Below, in pieces: positions 43,885 to 55,471 of a stretch of DNA of 64,000 bases; position 1 is the first letter of the stretch, and every line of letters starts with the position of its first letter. The translations under genes were made by a program, and so were the position numbers. The stretch covers positions 62,001-126,000 of the forward strand of contig QNQO01002058.1 in NCBI GenBank assembly GCA_003290165.1, written 5' to 3'. Below the pieces are notes generated by a model. The model was not told the origin of the DNA, did no database searches, and saw only the letters and a program-made list of their open reading frames with translations. Source of the DNA: Berberis thunbergii (taxonomy: Eukaryota; Streptophyta; Magnoliopsida; Ranunculales; Berberidaceae).

Positions 43885-46796
43885 TCAGAATTCTGCCTCT
43901 GCACTAGACCGTGCTACCACATGTTGTTTCTTGCTCCTCCACGTCACGAGGTTACCGTCAAGAAAGGTGCAATATCTCGTGGTTGACCTCCTATCGACCA
44001 TTGACCCAACATAATCAACATCCGTATATGCCTCAAGCACCAAACTTCTGTTTCTTTTAAACAGAATACCCTTTCCTGGTGTTCCTTTGAGATACTGTAA
44101 CACTTGGTGAGCTGCTTGCAGATGAACTTCTTTTGGACTATTCATGAACTGGCTAATCCCATTCACTGCATATGCTATGTCCGGTCGCGTATGAGACAGA
44201 TAAATGAGTTTTCCTACCAGGCGCTGATACATTTCCTTATTTACTGTAGCGTCTTCCTTTGCCATTCCAAGTCTAAGATTTGGGTCTATTGGAGTACTTG
44301 CTGGTTTGCATGCTTTCTTGCCTGTCTCTTTAAGGAGATTCATAACATGCTTTTGTTGGGAGATAAAAATGCCCTGCTTAGAATGAGCCACCTCAATCCC
44401 AAGAAAATATTTCAGCCTTCCTAATGCTTTGATCTCAAACTCCTTGCTCGCTTTCCAAAAAAAAAAGAGTATTGTGACTCCCCCTGAAGATGAGTGTTTA
44501 ATGAACAGTGTGTGATCCCCTTGGCTTTGTCTATACCCCATGGCAATCACAACTCTCGCAAATCTGCCAAACCATGCCCGCGGTGATTGCTTAAGTCCAT
44601 ATAAGACTTTCTTCAATTTACACACAGTATGAGCATCCAAATTATTCCCATAACCTGGTGGGATGTCCATATAAATTTTCTTCTTCTAGTTCTCCGTGCA
44701 AAAATGCATTCTTAACATCAAACTGCTGTAACTCCCAACCATAATTAGCTGCTAATGACAGCAGGATCTAACAGTATTCATTTTCGCGACTAGAGCAAAA
44801 GTCTCTAGGTAGTCAATCCCATAGGTTTGAGTATAGCCCTTGGCTACCAGCCTTGCCTTATACCTCTCATTGACCCATCCGCTCTATATTTCATTGTATA
44901 GACCCATTTACACCCCATGGGTTTCTTTCCTATTGGCAATTTCACCAACTCCCACGTTTTGTTCTTCTCTAATGCCTTCATTTCTACATTCATGGCTTGT
45001 TTCCATTTCTTATTGGACAAAGCCTCGGATAAGGTGGTAGGGATGGCAATGGTGTTCTGGTTAACCAGGAAGGCTCTATGTGATGGTGAAAAATGTTTAA
45101 AGGACAGGAAGTGTGTAAGAGGATATAAAGGTCGTTTTGTGCACTCTCTAGTTCCTTTCCTAATAGCAATGGGAAGGTCTTGGTCATCATCGCTTACATG
45201 AGATTCAGTTTCAACTTGTAATGAAGAATTAGAAATTGTTACCTCATTTTCAGGATCTCGGTTGGATTCTTGGACTTGCACTGATTCAGGGACAACTGTC
45301 TTCTTCCTCGAGTACACCTTGCCAAATCTCACATTCTCAATGGCAGAGTTAGGACTTATTGAAATTTCAGGCATGGGTTCAGACACAGGATTTGGTATGG
45401 ACTCAGATATTAAATATGACGACAAATTGAGCAAGAATTCCCCATCCTTACCTTCAAGTATGGAATTCTCCTGAATTCTCCCCCTGAAGATAAGGTGTGG
45501 TGAAGTAAGACGCTTGTTCATTGAAATTAACGTCCACCGAGACATAGAACTTCTTTGATGGAGGGTGATAACAATTGTACCCTTTCTGAGTTGTGGAATA
45601 ACCCACAAATACACATTTTAACGCCCTTGGGTCTAGCTTCCCCCTATTTTGACTATGAACATGGACAAATGACACGCACCCAAATATCCTAGGGACAAGA
45701 CTATTTGTAGTGTGTATGTTTGGATAGAATGTTGAGAGTGTTTCCATTGGACTCTTGAATCCCAAGACTCTGGAAGGCAAATGATTTATAAGATGAGCGG
45801 TGTTGTAAGAACTGCTTCCCCCCAAAAGGATTTAGGCACATTTTTCTGGAATAAGAAGGCTTGGGTTGATGCATGGAGATGACCATTTTTCCTTTCTGCA
45901 ACTCCGTTTTGTTGTGGTGTATTGACACATGATGACTTGTGTACTATCCTTTCCTTTTGAAAATAAGGAGTTAGGACTTGATTGAAATAATCCCCGACAT
46001 TATTTGATCTAAACCTTTTGATATTGACCCCAAATTGGTTCTTAATCATGGAACAAAATTTGGGAGAACAGTACTGACATAGATTTATGTTTAAGCAAGA
46101 AAATCCAAGTAACACGAGTACAATCATCAATGAATGACACAAACCATTTTGCCCCAGAAACATTAGGAATAGTAGAAGGACCCCAAATATCACTGTGAAT
46201 GAGATAAAAAGGAAGAGAGCTTCTTTTATCACTTACTGGAAAAGGTACACGTTTGTGTTTAAAAGTTCGCACACTTCACAATGAAAGCTCTCAACATTGA
46301 GACCTTGAAATAAATATGGAAACAAAATTATAATGACTCTAAATAACGGATGTCCAAGTCGGCGGTGGTAAAGCCAAGCTTTGTTTTTATTGGATGAATA
46401 AAGTTCTGAAACAAAAGAAGGTAGTTTGCCCTTGGTAATGTTTGATTGGCTCGATGCTTCAAGGTAGTAAAGCCCATCCTGTTCTCTAGCATGTCCAATC
46501 GTCTTCCTCGAATCCTTGCCCTGAAATACACAATAACTATGATGAAAAACCACATTGCAACATAAATCTTGAGTAAGCTTTTGGATAGAGACAAGGTTTG
46601 TGGATAATCTAGGGACATGAAGAACATTTTTTAAGGTCAATGATGTGCTTATTTTAACATCTCCTACTCCTGCTACAGTGGTCAAAGAACCATCAGCTGT
46701 GACTATTTTTCTATTGCTTAGACATAGGGGGAGTATGTGGAAAAGACATTTGGTGAGTGGGTCATAGGGTCGGTAGCTCCTGAATCCATGATCCAA
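43885..46796 (-). pseudogene. Copia element 1 pol
   Basis: Decayed copia-order pol on the minus strand. From high to low coordinates: a protease region, a pre-integrase region with LYHRRLGHP (near 46360), and integrase with FSYLIHSDIWGPS-like and CVNTPQQNGVAERKN motifs (46250-45880). Then come reverse transcriptase (KKVLYGLKQSPRAWFGRF near 44600) and RNase H ending in KKQHVVARSSAEAEF. The expected YVDD catalytic stretch is absent: reading goes from VTILFF directly to KEFEIKALGRLKYFLGIEV near 44450. Several frameshifts and stops separate the pieces. Non-functional. Confidence 0.9.
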
Positions 46797-46816
46797 GAGT
46801 CATGAGACATTTTCCA

Positions 46817-47393
46817 TCACCGCTCACGAGTATGGCGTGCCTTCTTATAGTAGGTGCACCACAAACTGTCACGATTAGGAGCCTTTGGTTGTCCAGGTCT
46901 TCCATTTTCAGAAAATGGTGCTTTTTCCATGTTTGGGGTTGATTTATTGCCACCATTGGCTATCATAGCCGAGCTGTCCATGCTTTGTGGTTCGAGCATA
47001 AGTCCCCTTCTACTTTCCTCCCCTCGAACTAGTGCTACCACTTCATTAAAGCATGGAACCTCTTGCTTGCCAAGAATCTGGATTCTCACTTGATCAAATT
47101 CTGGGTTAAGCCCAACAAGAAAATCATAGATTCTCAGGAACCACTGAATTCCACAGCCATGCCATAATCATCGAATCTTCTTCATCCCATGCTTCAAACC
47201 TAGGATCTCCCGATTTTGGCCCCGTACCTATAAGATGACTTAGCTTTCCCTTTCCTTTAAGCACGGTACGAACGAGTTGGGACCATTTGAGATAGTTTTT
47301 TCCATTCAATTTATTGGCAGACTGGATATTTTGCAATTCTCCAGGTTTTTGAGATCGAACAACCTCCTCTGATTGTGCTGTAGCGGTTGACAT
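46817..47393 (-). pseudogene. Copia element 1 gag
   Basis: The copia Gag start is visible (NKLNGKNYLKWSQLVRTVLKGKGKL), as is, in another frame, a Gln/Asn/Pro-rich linker. The zinc knuckle region has lost its second Cys (CTYYKKARHTRER). At least one deletion removes most of the central Gag. Confidence 0.85.
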
Positions 47394-49558
47394 CTTTCAT
47401 GAGTCACAACTTGCTGAAAGACTAGTGAGAATCAGGGAGAAAGCGGCAATAAGGGCCAAACAACAAAGAAATACCACCAGTGAGGAGGAACTGTGAAAAA
47501 AAAAAACAGCTATGAAGGCTGGTAAAAAAGAATACGTAAAATACTCTGTTTTGTCTTAGAAAATAGAGCAAAACAGCAAAAAAACCAGCGATGAAGGCTG
47601 GGAGAAGAGAACCCAGAACTAAGCCTAAAGCTCTGATACCATGACAGAAATTGAGAAATAATTTTCTGCTGTTTCTTCTCATGAAAATACGTACAGAGTG
47701 GTTGTATATATATACTAACCCTAGTACTAGAAAAGAAAATTAACTAGGTTACCAGATCCCATGATTTATGGGATATTCTAACAGAATAGGAAGCTAATCA
47801 AATCAGCCTAATTCTAGGGATACAAACTGTTACAAAATCTTCTAAAAAGCTGGCTGTACACTATGTTTTCCCACACCTCCTTGATTTCTAACTTACATGA
47901 CCAAAATTTTACTCTAAAGAACCATCTCTATTGTGCATGGAAGATGCCATTTCTCATCTTCTTTATCAGTTCTGGGATGATAATGGCTTCTTCCATGCAC
48001 TTTGAAATACAAATTAGTGGTCCACTAACCCATCCTTTTCTATATGTCCGCACTTGTGTTATAAAGCCCTCTTCACAACACATTTTTCATTTTCAGTTTT
48101 AATGAAATCTTTTGTCTTGCTAATTATGTGAGTTTCCTGGTGTTCATATTGACTTCTAATTGGATATGGATATTGGGCTCTGGAAAGTTGTTATCTGATA
48201 TGCCTGACCAGTTACATATGCCATCCGTCCCATTTTGTTTTTTGGGGTACATTTTGGGGACACTTCCTTGTTCCATTCTTAAATCATATGACTAATTATG
48301 TTTCCTGTATTTGGCTGCACTCGTCTTATGTAGTTTGGGCTCTGTGAGTATTTTCTCATTTGTCTTGTTCTTTTGATAAATTGCAATTATAACAAAAAAA
48401 TAAAAAAATCCTTTCCTTCAGCTTGTGCCTGCACTCCTTATGTATTTCGGGTTGGCGAGATCATCTTTCTCACTCTTTTTTTATATATACAGATATTGAT
48501 ACCCCTGTTTTCATTGATTAAAAGAGCTAATATCTTTCCTTTAGTTGGCATCTTCGTTGATCCCAATTGTTCTAGACTTCTAGTGCTAAGTATCGCTAAG
48601 TTTATGGTTTAGGGTTTACTTGCCTTTGCATATTGGGAATATATGTTCATCTTCGTTTCGTGATGGGCCTTTCATTTGGAGGGTTTTCATTACATCATTC
48701 CTTTGGGTTTCATTTTATGAGGGGGGTTTAGTGACAATTGCCAAGTTCCATTATTGTAGCTTTTTATCATGCTACAGAGCATAGGTGATATTCTATGGAG
48801 AATTTACATTTAAGTCTTGCTGAATCAGAATTGCTGCAAGGTGGTTTTCAGATGTGATTTTAATTTCTCTTAGTGATTTCAATGATTTTTTTGAAGGGTG
48901 AGCTGGGGATTTAATGATCCCAGACCATTTAAATACCTTTGGCAGAGTTCAAATGCTAAACTTATGATTCCACTCGCCACAAGACTTACCAATTACCATT
49001 ATGTTTAGTCTCAATGTCGATAAACTACTTACAGTTCTTAACTGTGTGGCTACATGTCTATGTTAATTGAAAATTTTAGGCATCGATGATTCTGAGGTGA
49101 TTTCATTCCAAGGTAATTTGAAATATGTTTTTATTTTTTGTTGCTGTATGACACTACTGCACAGTGAATTCAACTAACTAGTTGTCGCACATTTTTGTTG
49201 GTTAATGAAACTTTAGTAATTGTTATATCCTTCTCGCTTATTCTTTTTGGTTTTAGATAACCTTCATTTGGAGAAAAAATCATTGTCAACTCTGTCTCCC
49301 TCTTATAGGTGTGTTAAGAGATTAAGAGAATACTTTATTTGATATTTTCCTTGAAAGAATTACATGTATTTATATACAAACTATTGTATCTATACTAGGA
49401 AACTATATCAATTAGAATCTCTAATTGACAGCCTAATTGCCAGCTATATACACACTGTAACACTCCCCCTCAAGCTGGAGCATAAATGTTAATCATACCC
49501 AGCTTGTTACAAAGATAGTCAACCCGAACCCTATTTAAAGCTTTCGTGAAGATGTTCC

Positions 49559-52500
49559 CTAGTTGTTCTCCAGTTTTACATATCCTGTAGAAATTGAGCC
49601 TTGTTGAATTTTCTCACGAATAAAATGACAATCAATTTCAATGTGCTTAGTCCGTTCATGAAACACAGGATTAGATGCAATATGAAGAGCAGCTTGGTTA
49701 TCACCCCACAATTGCGCTGGTACTGTAGTTTTAAGTCCTACTTCAGTGAAGAGCTGATATATCCACATTATCTCACATACAGACTGTGCCATAGCCTTAT
49801 ATTCAGACTCTGCACTGGATCGTGACACAACGCTTTGCTTGTTACTCTTCCATGAGACCAAATTCCCTCCAACAAAGATACAATAACCTGAAGTGGACCG
49901 TCTATCCATTTTGGAACCTGCTCAATCTGCATCTGAAAAACATTCAATATGAGTGTGCCTATGATTGTTGTACACGATACCTCGTCCTGGTGCTCCTTTC
50001 AAGTAACACAAAATTTGCTTTAACGCTGCCCAATGATGAATTGTTGGTGATGACATAAACTGACTGACAATACTAACTGAGTATGCAATATCTGGACGAG
50101 TCACGGTAAGGTAATTCAACTTCCCAACCAACCGTCGATATCTGCTAGGATCTTCAAATGGTTCCCCCTCTTCTGTAAGGTGTACATTTGGAGTCATTGG
50201 AGCACTACAAGGTTTTGCTCCCAATTTTCCCGTCTCAGTTAATAAGTCAAGGACATATTTTCTCTGAGACAGAAATATACCGTGTTTACTCCGAGTGACT
50301 TCCAACTCCCAAGAAATACTTTAACACCCCCAAATCCTTAGTGTGAAACTGAGTATGAATGAAAGATTTAAGGGATGAGATTCCTCTAGTATCATTTCCA
50401 GTAATCATAATGTCATCCACATACACAACTAACAGAATGATACCAGCTGCGGAGCGTTTGTAGAATACAGAATAGTCAAACTTGCTTTTCTTCATACCAA
50501 ATTTCTCAATAGCCTGACTAAATTTTCCAAACCAAGCACGAGGACTCTGTTTCAAACCATATAAAGATTTGCGAAGACGACAAACTCGCCCTGGCTCTCC
50601 CTGAGCAACAAAATCAGGAGGTTGCGCCATATACACCTCCTCCTGAATATCACCATGAAGAAAAACATTCTTGATATCAAGCTGATGTAAAGACCAATTA
50701 TGGGAAGCCGCCATGGAAATAAATAACTGAACAGAGGTCAACTTTGCAACAGGAGAGAAAGTGTAATCCACCCCATAGGTTTGAGCATAGCCCTTTGCGA
50801 CAAGACGGGCCTTCAATCGGGCAACCGACCCATCCAGATTGACCTTAATAGCGAATACCCATTTGCAACCTATAGCCCTTTTGTCTGAAGGTAAATCGAC
50901 CAAGTCCCAAGTACCATTGTCATCTAAAGCATTCATCTCCTCTATCATTGCATTATGTTAACCAGGATGAGATATGGCTTCACGAACAGTTTTAGGAAGA
51001 GAGATAGAATCAAGGGAAGCAATAAAAGAACAAGATGAAGACGACAAGTTATTATAAGAAACAAAGGAAGAAATAGGATAAGCACACTGGCGTTTACCTT
51101 TGCGTAGTGCAATAGGAAGATCATCACTCGGGACTGGATCTGATGACGAAGGAGCAGGTGCAGGACATGAATCAATAGGTGGACGCCTGGAGTAAACCTG
51201 AATATAGGAGGCTTGATTGGAGCTGGTTCCGAGATAGGTGCTGGTGCCGAGACGGGTGCAGAGGATGTGATGGAATAGACTAACAAATCATCATCCTCCC
51301 CCTGGCGAGTGGGAACGGATGAAGACGAGAAATAAAGCGTGTCTTCCAGGAAGGTAACATCAATTGAGACTAGATATTTATTAAGATTGGGACAATAACA
51401 CCTATAACCCTTCTGAAGATGAGAATAACCGAGGAAGACACATTTCAAATACTTGGGATCTAATTTAGTGACATGCTGACGAACATCCCAAACAAAACAA
51501 GTGCTACCAAAGATTTTTGGATCAACATGAAACAATGGCTTATTGGGAAAAAGAATTTTGTAAGGTATTTCACCATGAAGAACAGAGGATGGCATGCGAT
51601 TAATGAGAAAACATGCGGTAGACACTGCATCAGGCCAAAAAGGTTTAGGAACATTCATTTGAAATAAGAGAGCCTGTGCCGTTTCAAGAAGATGTCTGTT
51701 TTTATGTTCGGCCACACCATTTTGGGATGGGGTATCAACACACAGTTTTATGAAGGATGCCATTCCGAGTCATATAAGACTGAAATAAAGCTTGAGTATA
51801 TTCTCTGGCGTTATCACTTCGCAAAGTACGAATTGAAACATTAAATTGAGTTTTAATTTCAGCACAAAACGCACAAAACAGAGAAAACAACTCAGAACGA
51901 CTTTTCATTAGATATAACCAAGTTACACGAGAATAATCATTCACAAATGTAACAAAATACCTAAATCCAGGTTTAGACAAAATAGGACAAGGACCCACCC
52001 AAACATCAGAATGAACTAATTCAAAAGGAACACTAGCACATTTATGGACTCTAGGACTCGAACTAAGGCGATGATATTTTGCAAACTGACATGACTCACA
52101 ATTTAATGAAGACACTTTATTATATTGAGGACAACTTTTTGAGGAGAGGGAGAGACGGATGCTCCAACTTGCAATGAGCCTTGAAAGGAGACGTGACACT
52201 GAAGCAAGCAATAGAACTCGGTACTGATGTATCAAGAATGTAGAGGCCGCCAGACTCATGTCCTTTACCAATAATCTTCTTCGTCATAAGATCCTGAAAT
52301 AAACAATGATCAGGATAAAATGAGACACAACAGTTAAGTTTACGAATAAGTTGGCTTACAGAAAGTAAATTAAAGGATAAATCAGGTAAATGTAAGACAA
52401 ATGACAGAGATAGCGGGGGGGGGGGGGGGGTAGGATTGATGGTGCCAGACCCGCGAACACAAGATGGTGACCCATCGACTAAAGTGACGGTAGAAGTAGA

Positions 52501-52600
52501 AGCATAGGATTGAAAAAAAGAAAATAGACTAAAATTACCTGTCATATGATCTGTGGCACCAGAATCAATGACCCACTTGGAGGATGATGAAAGAAGACAT
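49559..52600 (-). pseudogene. Copia element 2 pol
   Basis: Protease (KWVIDSGATDHMTG near 52560, active-site DSGA intact) is followed by integrase with zinc region and core (HSDVWVGP, LRSDNAREY, CVDTPSQNGVAEHKNRH). Reverse transcriptase carries an intact YVDD at 50412-50423 (VVYVDDIMITGND) and KSLYGLKQSPRAWFGKF. RNase H ends in [18 protein letters not shown]. Frameshifts separate the frames near 52650, 52130, 51750, 50950 and 50300, and a stop lies near 49920. A 16-G run at 52415-52430 has expanded inside the pol coding region. Catalytic motifs survive better than in element 1, but the frame is not continuous. Confidence 0.92.
52415..52430 (+). repeat. G16 homopolymer in copia pol
   Basis: Sixteen consecutive G on the plus strand, reading as a Pro run in pol. 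It could be a true slippage tract or a sequencing/assembly artefact. Confidence 0.8.
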
Positions 52601-52618
52601 ACATCGGGTTTACCTGAA

Positions 52619-53542
52619 TCAGCAATAGCGGTGACAGAAGGAGATGAAGACTTTTAGTGATTCCTGATACTTTGAGAACCTGGCAGATTCTTCAGCAGAG
52701 ATAAGGACCGATTTGTCAAAGGCATCAGTAGTGACCGCAACATGAGCTGAGTGTTTTTGCCGGTTTTTAAACTGTAGCTTTTTACAGTCAAACTTGGTAT
52801 GGCCCGGCTTACGATAATAGTTGCAAATAATACTTTCAGAATCCGGCGTTCGAGTTTCAAACCCTTGTGAACTGCCTCCTTTGTGTCCACTGTGATTAGA
52901 CGGTCTCCCAGGTGCATAGCTGTTATTTCGACTTACCAAAGCACCACTAAGCGGAACAGGTGGAGTAATCTCGGTGCGGAGAACACGACTAAAGACATCG
53001 TGTAAAGAGGAGATCTTAGACCCAGAAAGAACTTGTGCCTTAGCAGAATCAAATTCAGGAGAGAGCCCTGTTAGAAAACTCATGATAGCCATTTGCTCCC
53101 GTTGGCGTTGTTGAACCTTCACATCAGGGCTAAATGGCAGCAACATATTAAGCTCCTCATATGTTTTCTTAAACGCCATAAAGTAGTTGATAAGGGATTG
53201 ATCTTGTTTTTCCACATGATAGAATGCTCGGCAAACCTCATACATGCGAGAGAGATTCCCTTTCCCAGAGTACAAAAAGTCCAAATAATCCATTAGTTCT
53301 TTAACAAATTCACAGTGATTGATCAAGCCAATTACCTCACTATCAATAGAATTCCGAATCTGAAGGAACAAGCAAACATCTTCCCTGAGCCAGAGCTGTC
53401 GCGAATCCTCAGGAAGATCATTAGTCAAATGGTCATCTTTGTCAATACTTCGTAAATAAAGCCGAACAGTCTTACTCCAGTCCAGATAATTCGAACCATT
53501 CAACTTATGATCCGTGATTTTAGACATCACAGATACAACCAC
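52619..53542 (-). CDS. Copia element 2 Gag (single frame, 307 codons)
   Basis: Copia Gag reading SKITDHKLNGSNYLDWSKTVRLYL, then a long helical UBN2-type region (RAFYHVEKQDQSLINYF, MSFLTGLSPEFD) and a C-terminal zinc knuckle at residues about 238-251. The knuckle has lost one Cys (CNYYRKPGHTKFDC instead of CX2C). It forms the particle shell in active elements. The frame ends in a frameshift just before the protease, so a Gag could be made but not Gag-Pol. Confidence 0.8.
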   Translation of the reverse strand: MVVSVMSKITDHKLNGSNYLDWSKTVRLYLRSIDKDDHLTNDLPEDSRQLWLREDVCLFLQIRNSIDSEVIGLINHCEFVKELMDYLDFLYSGKGNLSRMYEVCRAFYHVEKQDQSLINYFMAFKKTYEELNMLLPFSPDVKVQQRQREQMAIMSFLTGLSPEFDSAKAQVLSGSKISSLHDVFSRVLRTEITPPVPLSGALVSRNNSYAPGRPSNHSGHKGGSSQGFETRTPDSESIICNYYRKPGHTKFDCKKLQFKNRQKHSAHVAVTTDAFDKSVLISAEESARFSKYQESLKVFISFCHRYC

Positions 53543-53736
53543 TGACTTTGTCTCTGCAATAACAGGTCAAATAGGTCCTCCAAAAACAAATTGGACAAAT
53601 GGGGGTTTTCAAAGTCTTGCAAAATCTCCCCCAAATCAAGGGAAATTCAGGGATTAATGGGTTTCGAGCACACAAAACGCAGACACAGAGATCCGCAGAT
53701 GCAGATAGGCTGGAAAATCTAGAAAAGCAAAAAATC

Positions 53737-54003
53737 GACCTTGATTGGCGATCGGAAGGGTCGATCGACTTCGATCGGTGCCTGGAACGATCGATCGACT
53801 TCGATCGGCGGCTGGAAGGGTCGATCGACTTCGATCGGCTGCTGGAAGGGTCGAACATCGCCTGGGAAGATAGATCGATGCCTTTGAGACTTCGATTGGT
53901 TGCGGGAAAGGCGAACGACTTTGAACGGCGCCTGGAACGGTCGATCGACTTCGATCGGCGGCTGGAAAGGTCGGACGTCACCTGGGCCTTTGAGACTTCG
54001 ATC
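53737..54003 (+). repeat. GATCGACTTCGATCGGCGGCTGGAA-type minisatellite in copia leader
   Basis: About eight imperfect ~30-33-bp units ('ggtcgatcgacttcgatcgg' plus 'cggctggaa') between the primer site and gag of copia element 2. They leave both strands open (53599-54021 plus; 53520-54038 minus), encoding Ser/Arg- or Asp/Arg-rich repeats that I do not regard as proteins. Confidence 0.85.
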
Positions 54004-55471
54004 GGTGGCCTGGGAGTTTGAACTGCAGTGAGAGCCAAACTTCAAATTTCAAACTTTGAATATTAAGCCCTAACTTCAAACTTCGAATCTCAAACCCTAA
54101 GCTCTGATACCATGTTAAGAGATTAAGAGAATACTTTATTTGATATTTTCCTTGAAAGAATTACATGTATTTATATACAAACTATTGTATGTATACTAGG
54201 AAACTATATCAATTAGAATCTCTAATTGACAGTCTAATTGCCAGCTATGTACACACTGTAACAAGGTGAAACACAGTTCTTTGGCATGTACTATAGTGGT
54301 AGATTGTCAGAGACCAACCACAAGAAGTGCCATTTACTTGTTAGAGCTTCAGTCCAATAATTTAATAGAAAAAAGTTAATTGAAAAGTGCGAGTGAAAAA
54401 CCCTTTGTGTTAATGTGAGACACCCACTTAGAAATACAAACCCTTCAATTAGAGTCGTTTAGAGTAACCCTAATTAACCACCCCCACCATACAATTACTT
54501 GCTTTGATTTCAACTACAACAATATTCGCCCTTTGTGAAGCTTGCTTCTGCCAGTTCTTGCTTCTTACCATCTTGTTGAAGACACCTAAATCTTGTTTAG
54601 CGACGTTGTTTCTTACATGACCAAAGTTTTTCACTCCAAGTAACCATCTCATTGTGCATGGAAGAAGCTATTTCTCATCTTCTTTATCAGTTTCGGGACA
54701 ATGATGGCTTCTTTCGTGCACTTTGAAATACAAATTAGTGGTCCACTAATCCATCCTCTTCTGTATGTCCTTGCTCAGTTGTGTTGTAAAGCCCTGACAA
54801 CACCTTTTTTCATTTTCAGTTTTAATGAAATCTTTTGTCTTGCTAACTGTGAGTTTCCTGGTGTTCATATTGGGTTTTAATTGGACATGGATATTGGGAT
54901 CTTGAAAGTTGTTCTTTGATATGTCATTTCAAGTTCTTTATGTTATTTACTCCGTAGGTGTTGATTTTTTAGTTATGTCTTTCCCAGGGTAGTGTAATGC
55001 TTTCAATGATACTGCATATTTCCACGACAAGCAATGTACTAGGCTTTGTTCAGTGAGGAGCCCATTCATCACATTTTAATGAACTGTAGAGTCACGAGTT
55101 CCAGGTTGCAACAAAAGTATCTCTAACAACCATCAGTGAGGGACCTTTCCATTCTCCTATTTGCCATGTGACAAGTTAGATATTGCCACCCGACCCATTC
55201 AGTTATGGGGCACTTTCATATTCCAATCTTAAATTACATATCTAATTGTGATTCCTTTATTTGGCTGCACTTGTCTTATGTATTTTGGGCTCTATGAGTA
55301 TTTTCTCATTGGTATGTTCTTTTAATATATTACAAGTACAAAAAAAAAACCTTTCCTTCAGCTGGTGCCTGACTCCTTATGTATTTCAGGTTGGTGAGAT
55401 CATCTCTCTCACTTTATTATTTATTTATATATACAAATATCAATATCCCTGTTTTGGTTGATTCATCATCA

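Larger units (their letters stand above)
43316..47875 (-). mobile_element. Ty1/copia element 1, degenerate
   Basis: 4560 bp with a perfect CCTCC duplication (43311-43315 and 47876-47880). LTRs are 43316-43560 (245 bp) and 47642-47875 (234 bp); the left one carries about seven extra bases at its outer end. The Met-tRNA primer site complement lies at 47630-47641 and the purine tract complement at 43561-43572. Gag-pol is broken in many places. Confidence 0.9.
42501..48990 (+). repeat. Tandem unit, copy 2, split by a copia element
   Basis: The unit resumes at 'atttggctgcacttg' (42500), repeats the landmarks of copy 1 (42596, 42946, 43154), is interrupted at 43316-47875 by a Ty1/copia element, and continues at 47876 with the 'tgcatggaagat', 'gatattgggctctgg' and 'tttggctgcactcg' blocks. 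It ends in a ~550-bp part (48410-48990) that copy 1 lacks but copy 3 shares in part. Confidence 0.8.
49312..54263 (-). mobile_element. Ty1/copia element 2, degenerate
   Basis: 4952 bp with a perfect AGGTG duplication (49307-49311 and 54264-54268). Both LTRs are 151 bp (49312-49462, 54113-54263), TGTTAAGAG to CTGTAACA, differing at three positions by eye. The Met-tRNA primer site complement is at 54101-54112 and the purine tract complement at 49463-49474. Short LTRs and total size fit the Ale-like copia lineages, an inference from size. Confidence 0.92.

Noticed and set aside
53520..54045. Open frames on both strands in the copia leader
   Set aside because: By-products of the GATCGA minisatellite; Arg/Ser and Asp/Arg repeats without a recognisable protein.
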